DNA of 64,000 nucleotides from Fibrobacter succinogenes (GCA_902794535.1 CADBHQ010000007.1:41446-105445); one strand, 5' to 3'; positions 9,158-19,201 are shown, numbered from the stretch's first letter. Notes: generated from the sequence alone by a model not told the origin. Numbers and translations: made by a program.

Positions 9158-9559
9158 CTATTTGACCTTGACGACGAAGGCATTAATGTTGTAAGCCGAC
9201 AATTCGCGAGCCTTGTCTTCGGCCGTTTTCTTGTTACCCCAGCCACCGCCACGGAGCTTGTAGAACGGGGCATCGAATACGACCTGAATTGCATATCCGG
9301 TACTTGCAGAAAGCTGAGCACGACGGCGCTGAGCTGCATCAAAGTCGGCTACAGATTCAAACTGAAGCATATAGTAACCATCGGACTTGGAGGCTTTCGC
9401 CGCAGTCTTTCCCGGAACGGCATCGCTCTTGGAGCTGTCACGCAGAGAAGCACTCAAAACAGGTTTGTATTCCTTGCCGCGGAACAGGGAATCCAAATCA
9501 GTCGGTTCGGCGGCAAAGGCTAAGGCGCAAAGGCACAAGGCAAATAAAATCTTTCGCAT
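9158..9559 (-). CDS. Small secreted SPOR-like domain protein
   Basis: 133 aa. Signal peptide MRKILFALCLCALAFAAEP, with cleavage near residue 17. After a 40-residue linker the C-terminal part (about 61-133) reads GYYMLQFESVADFDAAQRRRAQL...YAIQVVFDAPFYKLRGGGWGNKKTAEDKARELSAYNINAFVVKVK. This is the pattern of a SPOR domain: a beta-alpha-beta repeat with the central FYKLRGG strand and a final VVKV strand. SPOR domains bind denuded glycan strands of peptidoglycan, often at division sites. The match is by pattern, so the subfamily is uncertain. It is a single-gene unit between two strong terminators and converges with the DUF4011 gene. Confidence 0.72.
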   Translation of the reverse strand: MRKILFALCLCALAFAAEPTDLDSLFRGKEYKPVLSASLRDSSKSDAVPGKTAAKASKSDGYYMLQFESVADFDAAQRRRAQLSASTGYAIQVVFDAPFYKLRGGGWGNKKTAEDKARELSAYNINAFVVKVK

Positions 9560-9572
9560 GCCAACAATATAG

Positions 9573-9605
9573 AAAAAGGGAACGGATTTTATCCGTTCCC
9601 TTTTT
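9573..9605 (-). terminator. Strong terminator downstream of the first fibro-slime gene
   Basis: Perfect 15-bp stem (9573-9587 with 9591-9605) with a TTT loop, A-run and T-run flanks. It sits just past the stop of the minus-strand fibro-slime gene at 9623. Confidence 0.92.
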
Positions 9606-9622
9606 CAAATCTTGCGGCTAGA

Positions 9623-11389
9623 TTACTTTTTAGCAGGAGCCTTCGCGTAATCCGTCACAGCCTTCGGCGAACGCTTGACACCCCAGACAGAGGTGCTTTC
9701 CTGCTTGGCATCCTTACCAGCAGAACCAAGCTTCACGTAGGAATTGAGCTTAACAATGTAAGCGCCAGTTCCAACCACACGGCCCTTATCAGAACGCATG
9801 TTCCAGCCGATGAAGAAGTTACGGTCATTACCAGATTCCGTGCAAAGGCCACCATTGAAGTACTGAATTGTCTGGTTCGTCACCGGATCCTTTTCAGTGT
9901 TCTTCTTATCATCGCAGTAAATCTTCTTAGACTTACCAGCAACGAAGTTGCCCAAGTTAGTGAAGTACTGTACTTCGTAGTAGAAGAACATGTCTTCCGC
10001 CTTCACATTTGCCCTTTCTTCGTCAGTCAAGCCGTTGTACAAAGCGTACATGTCTGCCTTGACCAAGTGACCAGGCTTGCCACCTTCGGCAGCAAAGACT
10101 TCAGCCTTGGTCATTGACGTGCGGTAAGAATTCACCGTCACAGCAGGAACCTTGTCACCGGCCGGGCCATTAGCAGTCGAAGCAAACTTGTTTTCAATCA
10201 CGTCAATGTCAGCATCACCCGTCACCGGAATCCACATAGACGGAAGTCTCTTCGTTTCATTGTAGCCCGTCGGAGAATTCCAGTAGAAGGCAGCATCAGC
10301 AGCAGAACGCAAAGTATCGCTACCCGGCTGAGTATAATGAGTCGTATCGGCATCAGACCAGAAGATATTGGAGAGATTACCGCCCAAGCGCACAAAGTCA
10401 CCCACATGCGGAGACACATTGCCACGCTGGTACAAGAATCTAATACGACCTTCACCATTAACAGCAGTCACAAGCGGATCAACCCGAGAGGTTACCACGG
10501 CAGAAGTGTTAGCCAAAGAAGATACATAGCGGTTAGATTCATCCAATTCAACAGCGGAATTCAAATAGAAGTCAACAGAAGTCTTCGCGTAGGTATCCGT
10601 CACCAAGCGAACCGGTTCGGACATAACCACGACAAGGCTGTCAACATCAGTCAACTCATCGTCTTTCTTAATCGTACGAACTTCAGCACGCAGCGGCACA
10701 GGGGCGATACGATCGGTCAACGCACCGGCAAAGCCCTGCTTCACTTGCTTACCCTTATCTTCAAATACGGCATAAGAATGAACCTTACCCACACCAGCCG
10801 TCTTTACACCTGTAGAAAGCGTAAGGCCACCGATCTTGATCAAGTTGGAGCAATAGCCGCTCTTTCCGTTGTATTCAACCGGAGAAGAACAGTCAATATT
10901 GCTTGCATCAACACTAATCAATTCGTTACAAGAAATCAGAGAGTCCTTGGAAATGTTGGAGTAGCCTTCCTTAACCGGGTTATGTTCTTCGGCAGAAAGG
11001 GAATCCCACATCACGCAGAGCATGGTCGGCAAGGAGTCCTTGTGAATCGGACGGTCATAGTAAATAGCAACAGAGTCGCCGATACCATCCAAGTATTCCT
11101 GATCCATGCTAAAGTACGGTGCCGGAATCTTGTATTCCACAGCAGGGAGAGCGCCATGCACGTCGAACACATCGGCAAGCACCGGATACGGTACCGGAGG
11201 ATCGCGGAAGTACATCGGGTTATAAACAGCCTGCACAAAATCGTTGTATTCAGCCACAATCGTTGCCGGGTTATTAATCGTCTCATCGGTATCCCAACGA
11301 TACTTGGTCAACGAACGGACAGAAATGGTTGCATAGCCATCCTTAAATTCAACTTCTTCTGGGATAAAGTCAATCTTCGGAGAAGTCAA
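9623..11389 (-). CDS. Fibro-slime surface protein 1, C-terminal fragment (frameshifted gene)
   Basis: This is the C-terminal third of a broken gene. The frame stays open back to about 11413 and its only start-like codon is a TTG at 11389, so it is unlikely to be translated alone. It aligns throughout with the end of the intact paralogue at 14597-19201, for example TSPKIDFIPE, GYATISVRSLTKYRWD, YFRDPPVPYPVLADVFD and LDGIGDSVAIYYDRPIHKDSLPT. The last about 90 residues (FFIGWNMRSDKGRVVGTGAYIVKLNSYVKLG) resemble a FlgD-like Ig/CHU-type terminal domain. Adding one base near 11413 joins it to the middle fragment in the paralogue's order. A strong terminator follows. Surface or outer-membrane placement is inferred from the family. 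Confidence 0.75.
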   Translation of the reverse strand: MTSPKIDFIPEEVEFKDGYATISVRSLTKYRWDTDETINNPATIVAEYNDFVQAVYNPMYFRDPPVPYPVLADVFDVHGALPAVEYKIPAPYFSMDQEYLDGIGDSVAIYYDRPIHKDSLPTMLCVMWDSLSAEEHNPVKEGYSNISKDSLISCNELISVDASNIDCSSPVEYNGKSGYCSNLIKIGGLTLSTGVKTAGVGKVHSYAVFEDKGKQVKQGFAGALTDRIAPVPLRAEVRTIKKDDELTDVDSLVVVMSEPVRLVTDTYAKTSVDFYLNSAVELDESNRYVSSLANTSAVVTSRVDPLVTAVNGEGRIRFLYQRGNVSPHVGDFVRLGGNLSNIFWSDADTTHYTQPGSDTLRSAADAAFYWNSPTGYNETKRLPSMWIPVTGDADIDVIENKFASTANGPAGDKVPAVTVNSYRTSMTKAEVFAAEGGKPGHLVKADMYALYNGLTDEERANVKAEDMFFYYEVQYFTNLGNFVAGKSKKIYCDDKKNTEKDPVTNQTIQYFNGGLCTESGNDRNFFIGWNMRSDKGRVVGTGAYIVKLNSYVKLGSAGKDAKQESTSVWGVKRSPKAVTDYAKAPAKK

Positions 11390-11994
11390 ATTACCCTTAT
11401 GAATCTTGAGACCCTAAAGGTTTTTCCATCGGCATTGGGTTTCAGCACGCTCAAGTACAAATCGTAAATCGAGCCGACCCAGTATTCTTCGTAAGAACCA
11501 TCCGGTAAGGAATCCTGGCCCTGAACAGCAACAGCATTTCCACCTTCTTCCGGAATTGCTCTGATAAACGAAATTCGCGGCAAGTAGAAGCTGACAGAAA
11601 GCGCATTCGGTCGACCAGACACACTAATCTTAAACGTCTGGATGCTCGCAGACATGTCTTGCATAGGAATTGTCACGTAAACAGTGTCCACACCAGTTGC
11701 ACCAATTGTACGAGGTGTACCAGAACCGATCGGTTTACAAGTATCACCACCATCATAAGCACAGAACTTCAGAAGCTTGGCCGCACCACTGTTATCGGAA
11801 GCCTGCAAAGTGTACTGAACACCCACAGCGTCGTCCGGATAAATTTCAACTTTACCGGTACCTTCAACAGGGGCCAAGGAAGACACATAGACCGGTATAG
11901 GCTGTCCCGCCATAGCTGTTGTTTCAATCGTGTAGCTGCCAATCTTAACTTGGTTAGAGTCCATAGCATCACCGTTTGCATAGACAACGTCCAC
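11386..11994 (-). CDS. Fibro-slime surface protein 1, middle fragment (frameshifted gene)
   Basis: About 215 codons in a second frame, open from 12030 to the stop at 11386. The first start-like codon is a GTG at 11994. It matches the paralogue over SGEVDVVYANG, YTIETTAMAGQPIPVYVSSLAP, IGATGVDTVYV and FYLPRISFIRAIPEEGG, up to LKPNADGKTF. There the frame must shift by one base to continue in the 9623-11389 fragment. Upstream it meets the N-terminal fragment near 12031. About 10 residues seen in both paralogues (the segment GGYYTLFVNIEGKSA in the intact copy) are missing at that junction. It has no Shine-Dalgarno of its own and is not an independent gene. Confidence 0.7.
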   Translation of the reverse strand: MDVVYANGDAMDSNQVKIGSYTIETTAMAGQPIPVYVSSLAPVEGTGKVEIYPDDAVGVQYTLQASDNSGAAKLLKFCAYDGGDTCKPIGSGTPRTIGATGVDTVYVTIPMQDMSASIQTFKISVSGRPNALSVSFYLPRISFIRAIPEEGGNAVAVQGQDSLPDGSYEEYWVGSIYDLYLSVLKPNADGKTFRVSRFIRVI

Positions 11995-14312
11995 TTCACC
12001 ACTTCTACGGAAGGAGTAGACCTTCTTCGTTCACCCAAGCCACAAATAGCTTCAGGATCAATCTTCGGGTTAGCCGGATTCGTCAAATCGATACCGCACT
12101 TATGAACACCGCTAGACACATTTTCTACGCCAGGTACTGCCGGAGAAGAGGCCAAATTGCCCTGAACGAGCGTATAGGAAATGCTGAAACTAGAATTCTT
12201 AAGATCATCGCCACAATAGATCTTTTCTTCTTCATCACCCGTCATGGCCGCAGCGCAAGAGCCATCACCACTCTGGGTATAGCATATTTCATAAGCCTTT
12301 TCAGAGGTACCAGTTTTCTGAGCCTTTGCTTCGATAGCGGTCTTCTGCTGAATGTACATATTCGTCTTGATACGCACGTTACTCATGGTAGTACGACGGT
12401 CGCAGAAGAAGATATCCAAATCATACTGGTTGCCAGCTACAAGCGCACCACTCTTACCCTTGAACTTATCGAGATTCACATAACCCGGAGCGGCCAAGTG
12501 AGTACCACCAAGGTCCACAGCCAACTGGTTATCAATAAACACCCAAATATCATCATCACCGCGGAAGTTGAACTTCAGACCCGGCTTATGGGTAAACTTG
12601 GCATGAGATTCAAAGCAGAACTGCTGGTTACGACCCGTCTTGGAAGTCCAGCGCGGAGAACCGTTAGCCTGGCCACCAACACCCGGCTCTGCCGGCGTTT
12701 CGGTACCATCTTCAAAGAAAGCCCATCCCTTCGGAGCATCATTCGGGCAGCTCCATCCGAAGATACAGCCGGTGTTATCGTTACCAAGGCCAAAATGCTC
12801 TCTAACAACAGTTTCCGTTCCTTCGCCATCGGCAAAGAGACCATCACAATCAATACCACCATCCCAACCCGGGCCGTTACAAAGAACGTCGATGTTGGGA
12901 ATGCCTTCGGTAGGATTATTTTCACGAAGAGCCGGGCCATAGAACACCGGGCCTTCGGCCATACGCGGGGTACGAGCCTTAGCAACAGGAGTCTGAGAGG
13001 GGTCTGCAGCAAGAATAGTCGCATCTGTAGAGCCTTCTACCGGATAGAAACCGCCCTGCACACTAAGACCAGGACTAGTGTAGAAGTCAGAGTCAAATTC
13101 CCACTTACCGTCAGAAGAACGATGGAACGGCATATTGAAGCAGCTCTTTTCGTTCACGCCCTGTGTATAGCTAAACAGCATGTTAAAGTACTTGTCATCG
13201 ATAAAGCACTTCTTACCAGCAGAAGACAGCTTAGGCTTTCTTTGAGACTGCGGAACAGTTTCATCAAGAGTCGATTCCACGATGCCCGGAGTCACACCGA
13301 TACACTCATAAATAGCCTTAAGAGCAACATTCGCGTTTACACCAGCAGCCGCATTCGTTTGATCCACTTTTTGGCAAGCATCAAAAGTCGGATTCGGATC
13401 GTGCGGTTTGGGATCGCCGGGTCCACCATAGCAAGAGAACGCCGGATGCAGGCTGGCATCGCTATCATAAATAATAGCAGCCATGGTGTATTCACAGGAA
13501 CCTTCGATACCTTCCACATCGGCCTTATGGTAATAGTAGCCATCAGGTGTAGTTTTCTGTCCCTCATCCGGCACAAAGAACAAAGAGTCTTCCATAGTGA
13601 AAACGGATGCGAGCGGGATAGGCTGAGCAGATGCTGCAGTTTCCCAGTTGCCGTTCACACCAATCATGTCTTCACGGTCAAGGTCATCATCACGATAAAG
13701 AAGCACATTATCCGTGATTTCTTCATTAAAGAATACATAGGAATACCAGCCGCACATGCCATCAACAGCGGTCATAGCTTTACCGGTCTGACCACCATCC
13801 AAACTAAGCATCGGCACAGCCGACATCCATTCGTCCATATCAGGCGGAATCATCACAAAGAAATACTTTGCGTTAGGCGGATTTTCGCTAACCACGGTTT
13901 TTTCCGGATTAGTCGGATCTGCAAAAATATAGAGGTCACCTGTTCTGCTACAAGGAATACCATCTTGCTGATTACAAGATGTCTTGTCAAATTCAGAATT
14001 CGTAATGCCGGCAGACTGGCAGTAGTCGTTGTTGACCGAAGCGATAAAGAACGATGTATCCTGTCCTTGAGCAATGAGAGAAGACTTAACAGTCCACCAT
14101 CCGTCAGCTTGTTTTGTAAACGGAACAAACTTACCACCACCGGCAGCATAAGCCGTGGTCCAACTCTTAGGAGCATCGAGATAAACGGTACCTTCGGCAC
14201 AAACCTGTCCGTTTAACGCAAATGCACTCTGCGCCCCAACGAAAAGCAGACAAACACCCAACGCCCACTTAACAAGGAGGTTCATTTTATTCATTTTCAT
14301 TTTTGTTTCCAT
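11769..14312 (-). CDS. Fibro-slime surface protein 1, N-terminal fragment (frameshifted gene)
   Basis: Starts at the ATG at 14310-14312 (METKMKMNKMN), with GGAAGG upstream. A signal peptide follows (LVKWALGVCLLFVGAQSAFA). It matches the paralogue: an N-terminal module with KYFFVMIPPDMDEWMSAVPMLSLDGG and CGWYSYVFFNEE, then the fibro-slime (PA14-like) domain with FRGDDDIWVFIDNQLAVDLGGTHLAAPGYV (nt about 12480-12575). The true frame ends near 12031 after GLGE; the remaining codons to 11769 are out of frame and share nothing with the family. Fibro-slime proteins in Fibrobacter are associated with adhesion to cellulose. As written, the product would be a truncated protein lacking the C-terminal half, including the terminal Ig-like domain. 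Confidence 0.78.
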   Translation of the reverse strand: METKMKMNKMNLLVKWALGVCLLFVGAQSAFALNGQVCAEGTVYLDAPKSWTTAYAAGGGKFVPFTKQADGWWTVKSSLIAQGQDTSFFIASVNNDYCQSAGITNSEFDKTSCNQQDGIPCSRTGDLYIFADPTNPEKTVVSENPPNAKYFFVMIPPDMDEWMSAVPMLSLDGGQTGKAMTAVDGMCGWYSYVFFNEEITDNVLLYRDDDLDREDMIGVNGNWETAASAQPIPLASVFTMEDSLFFVPDEGQKTTPDGYYYHKADVEGIEGSCEYTMAAIIYDSDASLHPAFSCYGGPGDPKPHDPNPTFDACQKVDQTNAAAGVNANVALKAIYECIGVTPGIVESTLDETVPQSQRKPKLSSAGKKCFIDDKYFNMLFSYTQGVNEKSCFNMPFHRSSDGKWEFDSDFYTSPGLSVQGGFYPVEGSTDATILAADPSQTPVAKARTPRMAEGPVFYGPALRENNPTEGIPNIDVLCNGPGWDGGIDCDGLFADGEGTETVVREHFGLGNDNTGCIFGWSCPNDAPKGWAFFEDGTETPAEPGVGGQANGSPRWTSKTGRNQQFCFESHAKFTHKPGLKFNFRGDDDIWVFIDNQLAVDLGGTHLAAPGYVNLDKFKGKSGALVAGNQYDLDIFFCDRRTTMSNVRIKTNMYIQQKTAIEAKAQKTGTSEKAYEICYTQSGDGSCAAAMTGDEEEKIYCGDDLKNSSFSISYTLVQGNLASSPAVPGVENVSSGVHKCGIDLTNPANPKIDPEAICGLGERRRSTPSVEVVKWTLSMQTVMLWTLTKLRLAATRLKQQLWRDSLYRSMCLPWPLLKVPVKLKFIRTTLWVFSTLCRLPITVVRPSF

Positions 14313-14320
14313 CGATGGTT

Positions 14321-14358
14321 TTCCTTCCAACAGGGCATAACAAAAGGACGGACCTTTT
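14321..14358 (-). promoter_or_regulatory. Conserved 5' leader element of fibro-slime gene 1
   Basis: On the mRNA strand: a small hairpin AAAAGG-TCCGT-CCTTTT, then TATGCCC and TTGGAAGGAA, ending 8 nt before the start codon. The same arrangement precedes the paralogue at 19207-19247, although the coding sequences just downstream have diverged. The GGAAGG part is probably the ribosome binding site. The hairpin and TATGCCC have no assigned role. Confidence 0.5.
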
Positions 14359-14546
14359 CGATATCCCATAGACCGCCCTCAAATTTACTCTTTTTTAAGC
14401 GAAAAGCCAATTTTATTTTTGTGATTTTTTGGAAAAAAAACATCCATTTTGTGTCCAAAAACTTAAAAAAACGAAACCTAGTGAGTTTTGTCACAAGAAA
14501 AACAGCCAGTGTAAAATTAAGTTTTCAACAAATCTGTTTCATATAA

Positions 14547-14575
14547 GAAAGGGATGGATTAACTCCATCCCTTTC
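14547..14575 (-). terminator. Terminator downstream of fibro-slime gene 2
   Basis: Perfect 12-bp stem (14547-14558 with 14564-14575), loop TTAAC, 20 bp past the stop of the minus-strand gene ending at 14597. Confidence 0.85.
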
Positions 14576-14596
14576 TAAACCATTCTGAACAGGATT

Positions 14597-17500
14597 TTAT
14601 TTAGCTGTCAAGTTCTTCATATAGCGAGTGTCTGCTTTCGGAGAACGCTTGACGCCCCAAACAGAAGTGCTTTCTTGCTTTGCTTCCTTACCAGAAGAGC
14701 CAAGCTTCACATAAGACTTGAGCTTAACAATATAGGCACCCGTGCCAACCACACGCCCCTTTTGAGAGCGCATGTTCCAACCGATAAAGAAGTTGCGGTC
14801 CATGCCGGCATCGGTGCAGAGGCCACCATTAAAGTACTGGATGCGCTGCTTCGTCACCGGATCGATTTCAGTGTTCTTACTGTCATCGCAGTAAATACGC
14901 TGAGTTTTGCTAGCGACGAAGTTACCCAGGTTGGTGAAATACTGGACTTCATAGTAGAAGTAGACATCCTGCGGAGCAACTTTCTTGCGTTCTTCATCGG
15001 AAAGACCATTGTACAATGCATACATGTCCGCCTTCACAATGTGACCCGGCCTTCCATTTTCAGCAGTAAGGATTTCAGCCTTGGTCATAGACGTACGATA
15101 CACATTCACCGATACCGCCGGCACCTTTTCTCCGGCCGGAGCGTTCGATGTAGACGCAAACTTGTTTTCATTCACGGCAATTTCAGCATCGCCAGTGACC
15201 TGGACCCACATCGACGGCAAACGCAATGTTTCATTATAACTAGTCGGAGAATTCCAATGGTACGAAGCGTCCACAGCAGAGCGGAGCGAATCAGCATTGG
15301 TGCCAGCCGGCTTAATATCTGCCGTATCGGACCAGAATACCGTCGTCAAGTCGCCACTCAAGCGCACGTAGTCACCCACATGCGGAGAAACACCGCCGCG
15401 CAGGTACAAGTACCTGATACGACCCAAGCCTTCCGACACAGTCACGACAGGTTCATTCTGAGCTGTTACAATCGAATTGGCTCCAGCCAAAGCAGATGCA
15501 TAGCGAGAAGATTCATCCAATTCAATTGCAGAATTCAGATAGAAGTCCAAAGCCGATTTTCTATTCGTTGTCGTCACAAGCTTAACCGGTTCAGACATCA
15601 CCACCACAAGGCTGTCAAGGTCAGACAACTGATCGCCATCCTTGAGGGTACGCACTTCGGCACGCAACGGGACTGGAGCCATACGGTCCGTAAGAGCCCC
15701 ATCAAAGCCCTGTCTGACCTTTTTACCCTTATCTTCGAATTCGGCGAAGGAATGAACCTTACCAATACCAGACGTCTTTACTTCTTCGGACAACTTCAGT
15801 CCACCCACCATAATCACATTGGTGCAATAGCCACTATCCGACGGGGCAGAGCAATCAATATTGCTTGCATCAAGCGGAACAAGGACATTACAAGTGATTG
15901 CAGAATCCCTCGGCATTGTAGAAAGCCCTTCTGCATACGGATTATGGGGTTCAGCCGTAGTGGAATCCCACATCACGCAAATCTTGGTCGGCAAGGAATC
16001 CTTATGGATTCGACGATCGTAGTACACAGCAACAGAGTCGCCGATACCATCCAGATATTCCTGATCCATACTAAAGTACGGAGCCGGAATACGATGTTCA
16101 ATAGTCGGCAAGGAACCATGAGCATCAAACACGTCTGCCAAGACCGGGAACGGTACCGGAGGATCACGGAAGTACATCGGATAATAAACAGCCTTCACAT
16201 AGTCATTGTATTGGGCAACAACCGTTGCCGGCCTATGAATAGAAGGATCCCTATCCCAACGATATTTGGTCAACGAGCGCACCGATATAGTTGCGTATCC
16301 ATTTACAAAATACACCGGGTCTTCAGGAATAAAGTCAATCTTCGGGGATGTTTCAGAACCCATGTAGACATAGATTCCATTACATTCTTCCAAACACGGA
16401 ACATAATTATCATTGCCAACGGGTTTCAGCACAGCCAAATACATCACATTAATTGAGCCAACCCAGTTTTCTGCGTAAGAACCATCCGGTAAGGAATCCT
16501 GACCCTTCACAGGATCAATAGAGACGCCATCTTCCGGAATCGCTCTAATGAACGTAATCTGCGGCAAGTAGAAGTTGATAGTCAGTGCATTCTGATCTCT
16601 ACCGGCAACACTAATGTTAAACGGCGTAATCGGCGACTGCAAATCTCGCATATCAACATGTGCATAAACCGTATCGACGCCAGAAGCACCAATCTTACGT
16701 GGCACAGCCGGATTGATTCTCTTATACCCTTCTTGACCCGTAGTTGCATCAATTTCCTTGGTGTAAACTTCCATCGGGGCTGTATAAGTTAGCGTATAGG
16801 GCATTTCAACCGCATCTTCCGGATAAATTTCAAGTTCTGTAGAATCGCCATTAAGCGCCACATTCGAAATATAAACCGGGACGTATTCGCCACCCATAGC
16901 AGAGGTCTGTATATTATACACACCCGTCTGTGTCTGATCACCACTTTCTTCGTCAAACACATAAGAACGGCCATTTTTGTAAATGACATCTACTTCACCC
17001 GAGGCCTTGAAGCTAAGCACCTTTGCAGACTTACCTTCAATATTCACGAACAAGGTGTAATAACCGCCTGCCAAAGAAAGTTTCGACCTATCAATCTTCG
17101 GCAAACCAAAGTTCGTCAAGTCGATACCGCCCTTATAGATACCCGGCGTTGCGACATTATCGAATCCGGGAACCACATTTTCACCATTTTTCTTACCATT
17201 AACAAGCGTGTAAGTCGCCTTGATACGCCCTGCGGCAATTTCAGCAGCAAGGGTATCTCCGCAATAGGTTTTCTTTTCTCCGATACCAGCTGCAGCCGCA
17301 TCGCAAGAACCGTCACCGGTCTTCGTAAAGCAAAGAGTATAGTCCGTTTCAGACGGATTTCCCGGAACCTTCTTTCCCTTAGCCGTAATAGCCGTCTTCT
17401 GCTGGATGTACATATTCGTCTTGATACGCACGTTACTCATGTCGGTACGGCGATCGCAGAAGAAGATGTCGATATCGTAGGTTTCGCCAGCCGTAAGCAG

Positions 17501-19201
17501 ATTACCGGAAGCTCCCTTTAACGTATCCAGTTTTACATAACCAGGAGCCGCCAAATGGGTACCACCAAGGTCCACTGCAAGTTTGTTGTCGATAAACACC
17601 CAAATATCATCGTCACCACGGAACATGAACTGCATGCCTGCACGGTAGGTAAAGTTGGCGTGCGATTCAAAGCAGAACATCTGGTTATTATCGTTCTCGA
17701 TACGCAAATCCCACGTGCTATTGTCATAAACATTGGGTTCGGTACCACTGCTGAATTCGCCATCAGAAACCGGATACAAGTCGATATAGGGCAAACCGGT
17801 TGTCGGTTCAATAGCAGACCAGTCCGTGACATTACCAAGAGCCAGTTGTGCCTTACGTGAAATTCCATTCTGGGCCGCGGTTTTACCCTGTTCGCCCACA
17901 CCATAGCGCACATTGCCCTTGCCGGGTCTAGGGGTAGCAGCCTGTTTACAATAGCCAGTGCATGTCACATCCGTAGCAAGGTCATTCAACGGAGTAAACG
18001 CACCCGCAGGTTCATTATAGCTGTCATATTCCCACATGCCGTCCTTGGTCTGGCTAAAGACCACATCGCGGCAATGCTTTACGTTAACACCAGCGGTTTC
18101 TTCAAACATGACATTGAACGCTTCTGCAGAAACAAAGCACCCGCTTGACGTATTGTAAGTCGGTTTTTTCGTCGTCGGGTCCAAAATACTGTTAACGATT
18201 CCCGTGGTTACACCGATACAAGGCACGCTATTGTCGCCGCCAGCTCCCGGATAGTTATACTTCGCCGTTGGCGAATAGCATCCGTTCGAAGCCACACGCG
18301 GATAAGCATCACACGTAAAGGCACCATGCATACTGGCATCGGTATCGTAAAGGAAAGCTGCCAACTTATACGTGCAGTTACCTTCAATTTGCGGATCAAC
18401 AGCCACGAACGTTGTCGTAAGGCCAGCTTCTTCAGCTTTTGCGGAGTCTGCAATAAAATAAACCCTATCAGATTCCTCAAACATACTAAAGAACATGTCC
18501 ATCGGGAACGGAACCACAACTTCAGCTTCCCAACCATTCATGCCAATAGCCTCTTCCAAATCCACGTCATCATCCTTAAAGATGATCAATCTTTCCGGCA
18601 ACGGTTCATCCATCCAAACAGCATAATACCATCCGCACATATTCGGATCAACCTTGAACGGTTGAGCATTAGCAAAGGTAGAGTCAGGAGACCACATCGG
18701 AACTGTAGACTTCCAGGATTCATCATCGGGAACCAAGACATAGAAATACTTGATATCAGGTGCGGTGTTTGTCACCAATGTGGTACCCGCTTTTTTCGGA
18801 TTTTCTAGCACATAAACGTCTTTTCCTGCGCCAGGGCACCTAATATTACGATTGTTTTTCGGATAGCTTTGATCGTTCTGAGAAATCCCGTTCCATACAT
18901 TGGACAGGATAAAATTCATCGGAGCCGACTTTGACGATTCAAGGGCAAATGAGGTTTCGATGTTTTCGCCACCAGCATCGGCCAAATCGTATTCGTAATA
19001 CCCTGTAGCAGCGTTATAATACGACGCTGTGACAAGAGCATCGATATTGTTCATGGCGATATAAAAGTTTCTTGGCCAATCATCGGGTTTCTTAAAATGC
19101 AACGTACCTGCACAAGCGGCAATAACGTTTTGCACACCAGCAAAAAGCATACAGCCCAATATGACCCATTTCCACCAAGAAATCTCTGTTTTTCTCTTCA
19201 T
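14597..19201 (-). CDS. Fibro-slime domain surface protein 2 (intact)
   Basis: 1534 aa. The ATG at 19199-19201 is preferred over an in-frame start at 19264. It has GGAAGG upstream and begins the signal peptide (MKRKTEISWWKWVILGCMLFAGVQNVIAACAG). The N-terminal half carries a repeated module (KYFYVLVPDDESWKSTVPMWS, CGWYYAVWMDE) and then the fibro-slime/PA14-like domain at about 500-620 (FRGDDDIWVFIDNKLAVDLGGTHLAAPGYVKLD). Ig-like beta modules follow, and the protein ends in a FlgD-like domain (FFIGWNMRSQKGRVVGTGAYIVKL). Many paired Cys suggest an exported, disulfide-stabilised protein. In Fibrobacter this family is linked to the outer surface and cellulose binding; the ligand is not shown here. 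It is a paralogue of the broken copy directly downstream and of the 21754-23904 gene. Own terminator and leader. Confidence 0.88.
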   Translation of the reverse strand: MKRKTEISWWKWVILGCMLFAGVQNVIAACAGTLHFKKPDDWPRNFYIAMNNIDALVTASYYNAATGYYEYDLADAGGENIETSFALESSKSAPMNFILSNVWNGISQNDQSYPKNNRNIRCPGAGKDVYVLENPKKAGTTLVTNTAPDIKYFYVLVPDDESWKSTVPMWSPDSTFANAQPFKVDPNMCGWYYAVWMDEPLPERLIIFKDDDVDLEEAIGMNGWEAEVVVPFPMDMFFSMFEESDRVYFIADSAKAEEAGLTTTFVAVDPQIEGNCTYKLAAFLYDTDASMHGAFTCDAYPRVASNGCYSPTAKYNYPGAGGDNSVPCIGVTTGIVNSILDPTTKKPTYNTSSGCFVSAEAFNVMFEETAGVNVKHCRDVVFSQTKDGMWEYDSYNEPAGAFTPLNDLATDVTCTGYCKQAATPRPGKGNVRYGVGEQGKTAAQNGISRKAQLALGNVTDWSAIEPTTGLPYIDLYPVSDGEFSSGTEPNVYDNSTWDLRIENDNNQMFCFESHANFTYRAGMQFMFRGDDDIWVFIDNKLAVDLGGTHLAAPGYVKLDTLKGASGNLLTAGETYDIDIFFCDRRTDMSNVRIKTNMYIQQKTAITAKGKKVPGNPSETDYTLCFTKTGDGSCDAAAAGIGEKKTYCGDTLAAEIAAGRIKATYTLVNGKKNGENVVPGFDNVATPGIYKGGIDLTNFGLPKIDRSKLSLAGGYYTLFVNIEGKSAKVLSFKASGEVDVIYKNGRSYVFDEESGDQTQTGVYNIQTSAMGGEYVPVYISNVALNGDSTELEIYPEDAVEMPYTLTYTAPMEVYTKEIDATTGQEGYKRINPAVPRKIGASGVDTVYAHVDMRDLQSPITPFNISVAGRDQNALTINFYLPQITFIRAIPEDGVSIDPVKGQDSLPDGSYAENWVGSINVMYLAVLKPVGNDNYVPCLEECNGIYVYMGSETSPKIDFIPEDPVYFVNGYATISVRSLTKYRWDRDPSIHRPATVVAQYNDYVKAVYYPMYFRDPPVPFPVLADVFDAHGSLPTIEHRIPAPYFSMDQEYLDGIGDSVAVYYDRRIHKDSLPTKICVMWDSTTAEPHNPYAEGLSTMPRDSAITCNVLVPLDASNIDCSAPSDSGYCTNVIMVGGLKLSEEVKTSGIGKVHSFAEFEDKGKKVRQGFDGALTDRMAPVPLRAEVRTLKDGDQLSDLDSLVVVMSEPVKLVTTTNRKSALDFYLNSAIELDESSRYASALAGANSIVTAQNEPVVTVSEGLGRIRYLYLRGGVSPHVGDYVRLSGDLTTVFWSDTADIKPAGTNADSLRSAVDASYHWNSPTSYNETLRLPSMWVQVTGDAEIAVNENKFASTSNAPAGEKVPAVSVNVYRTSMTKAEILTAENGRPGHIVKADMYALYNGLSDEERKKVAPQDVYFYYEVQYFTNLGNFVASKTQRIYCDDSKNTEIDPVTKQRIQYFNGGLCTDAGMDRNFFIGWNMRSQKGRVVGTGAYIVKLKSYVKLGSSGKEAKQESTSVWGVKRSPKADTRYMKNLTAK

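Noticed and set aside
11976..14216. Long plus-strand open frame (746 codons) opposite the first fibro-slime gene
   Set aside because: Antisense shadow: rich in Arg/His/Ile strings, no domain, no ribosome binding site. The minus frame carries a signal peptide and the fibro-slime domain.
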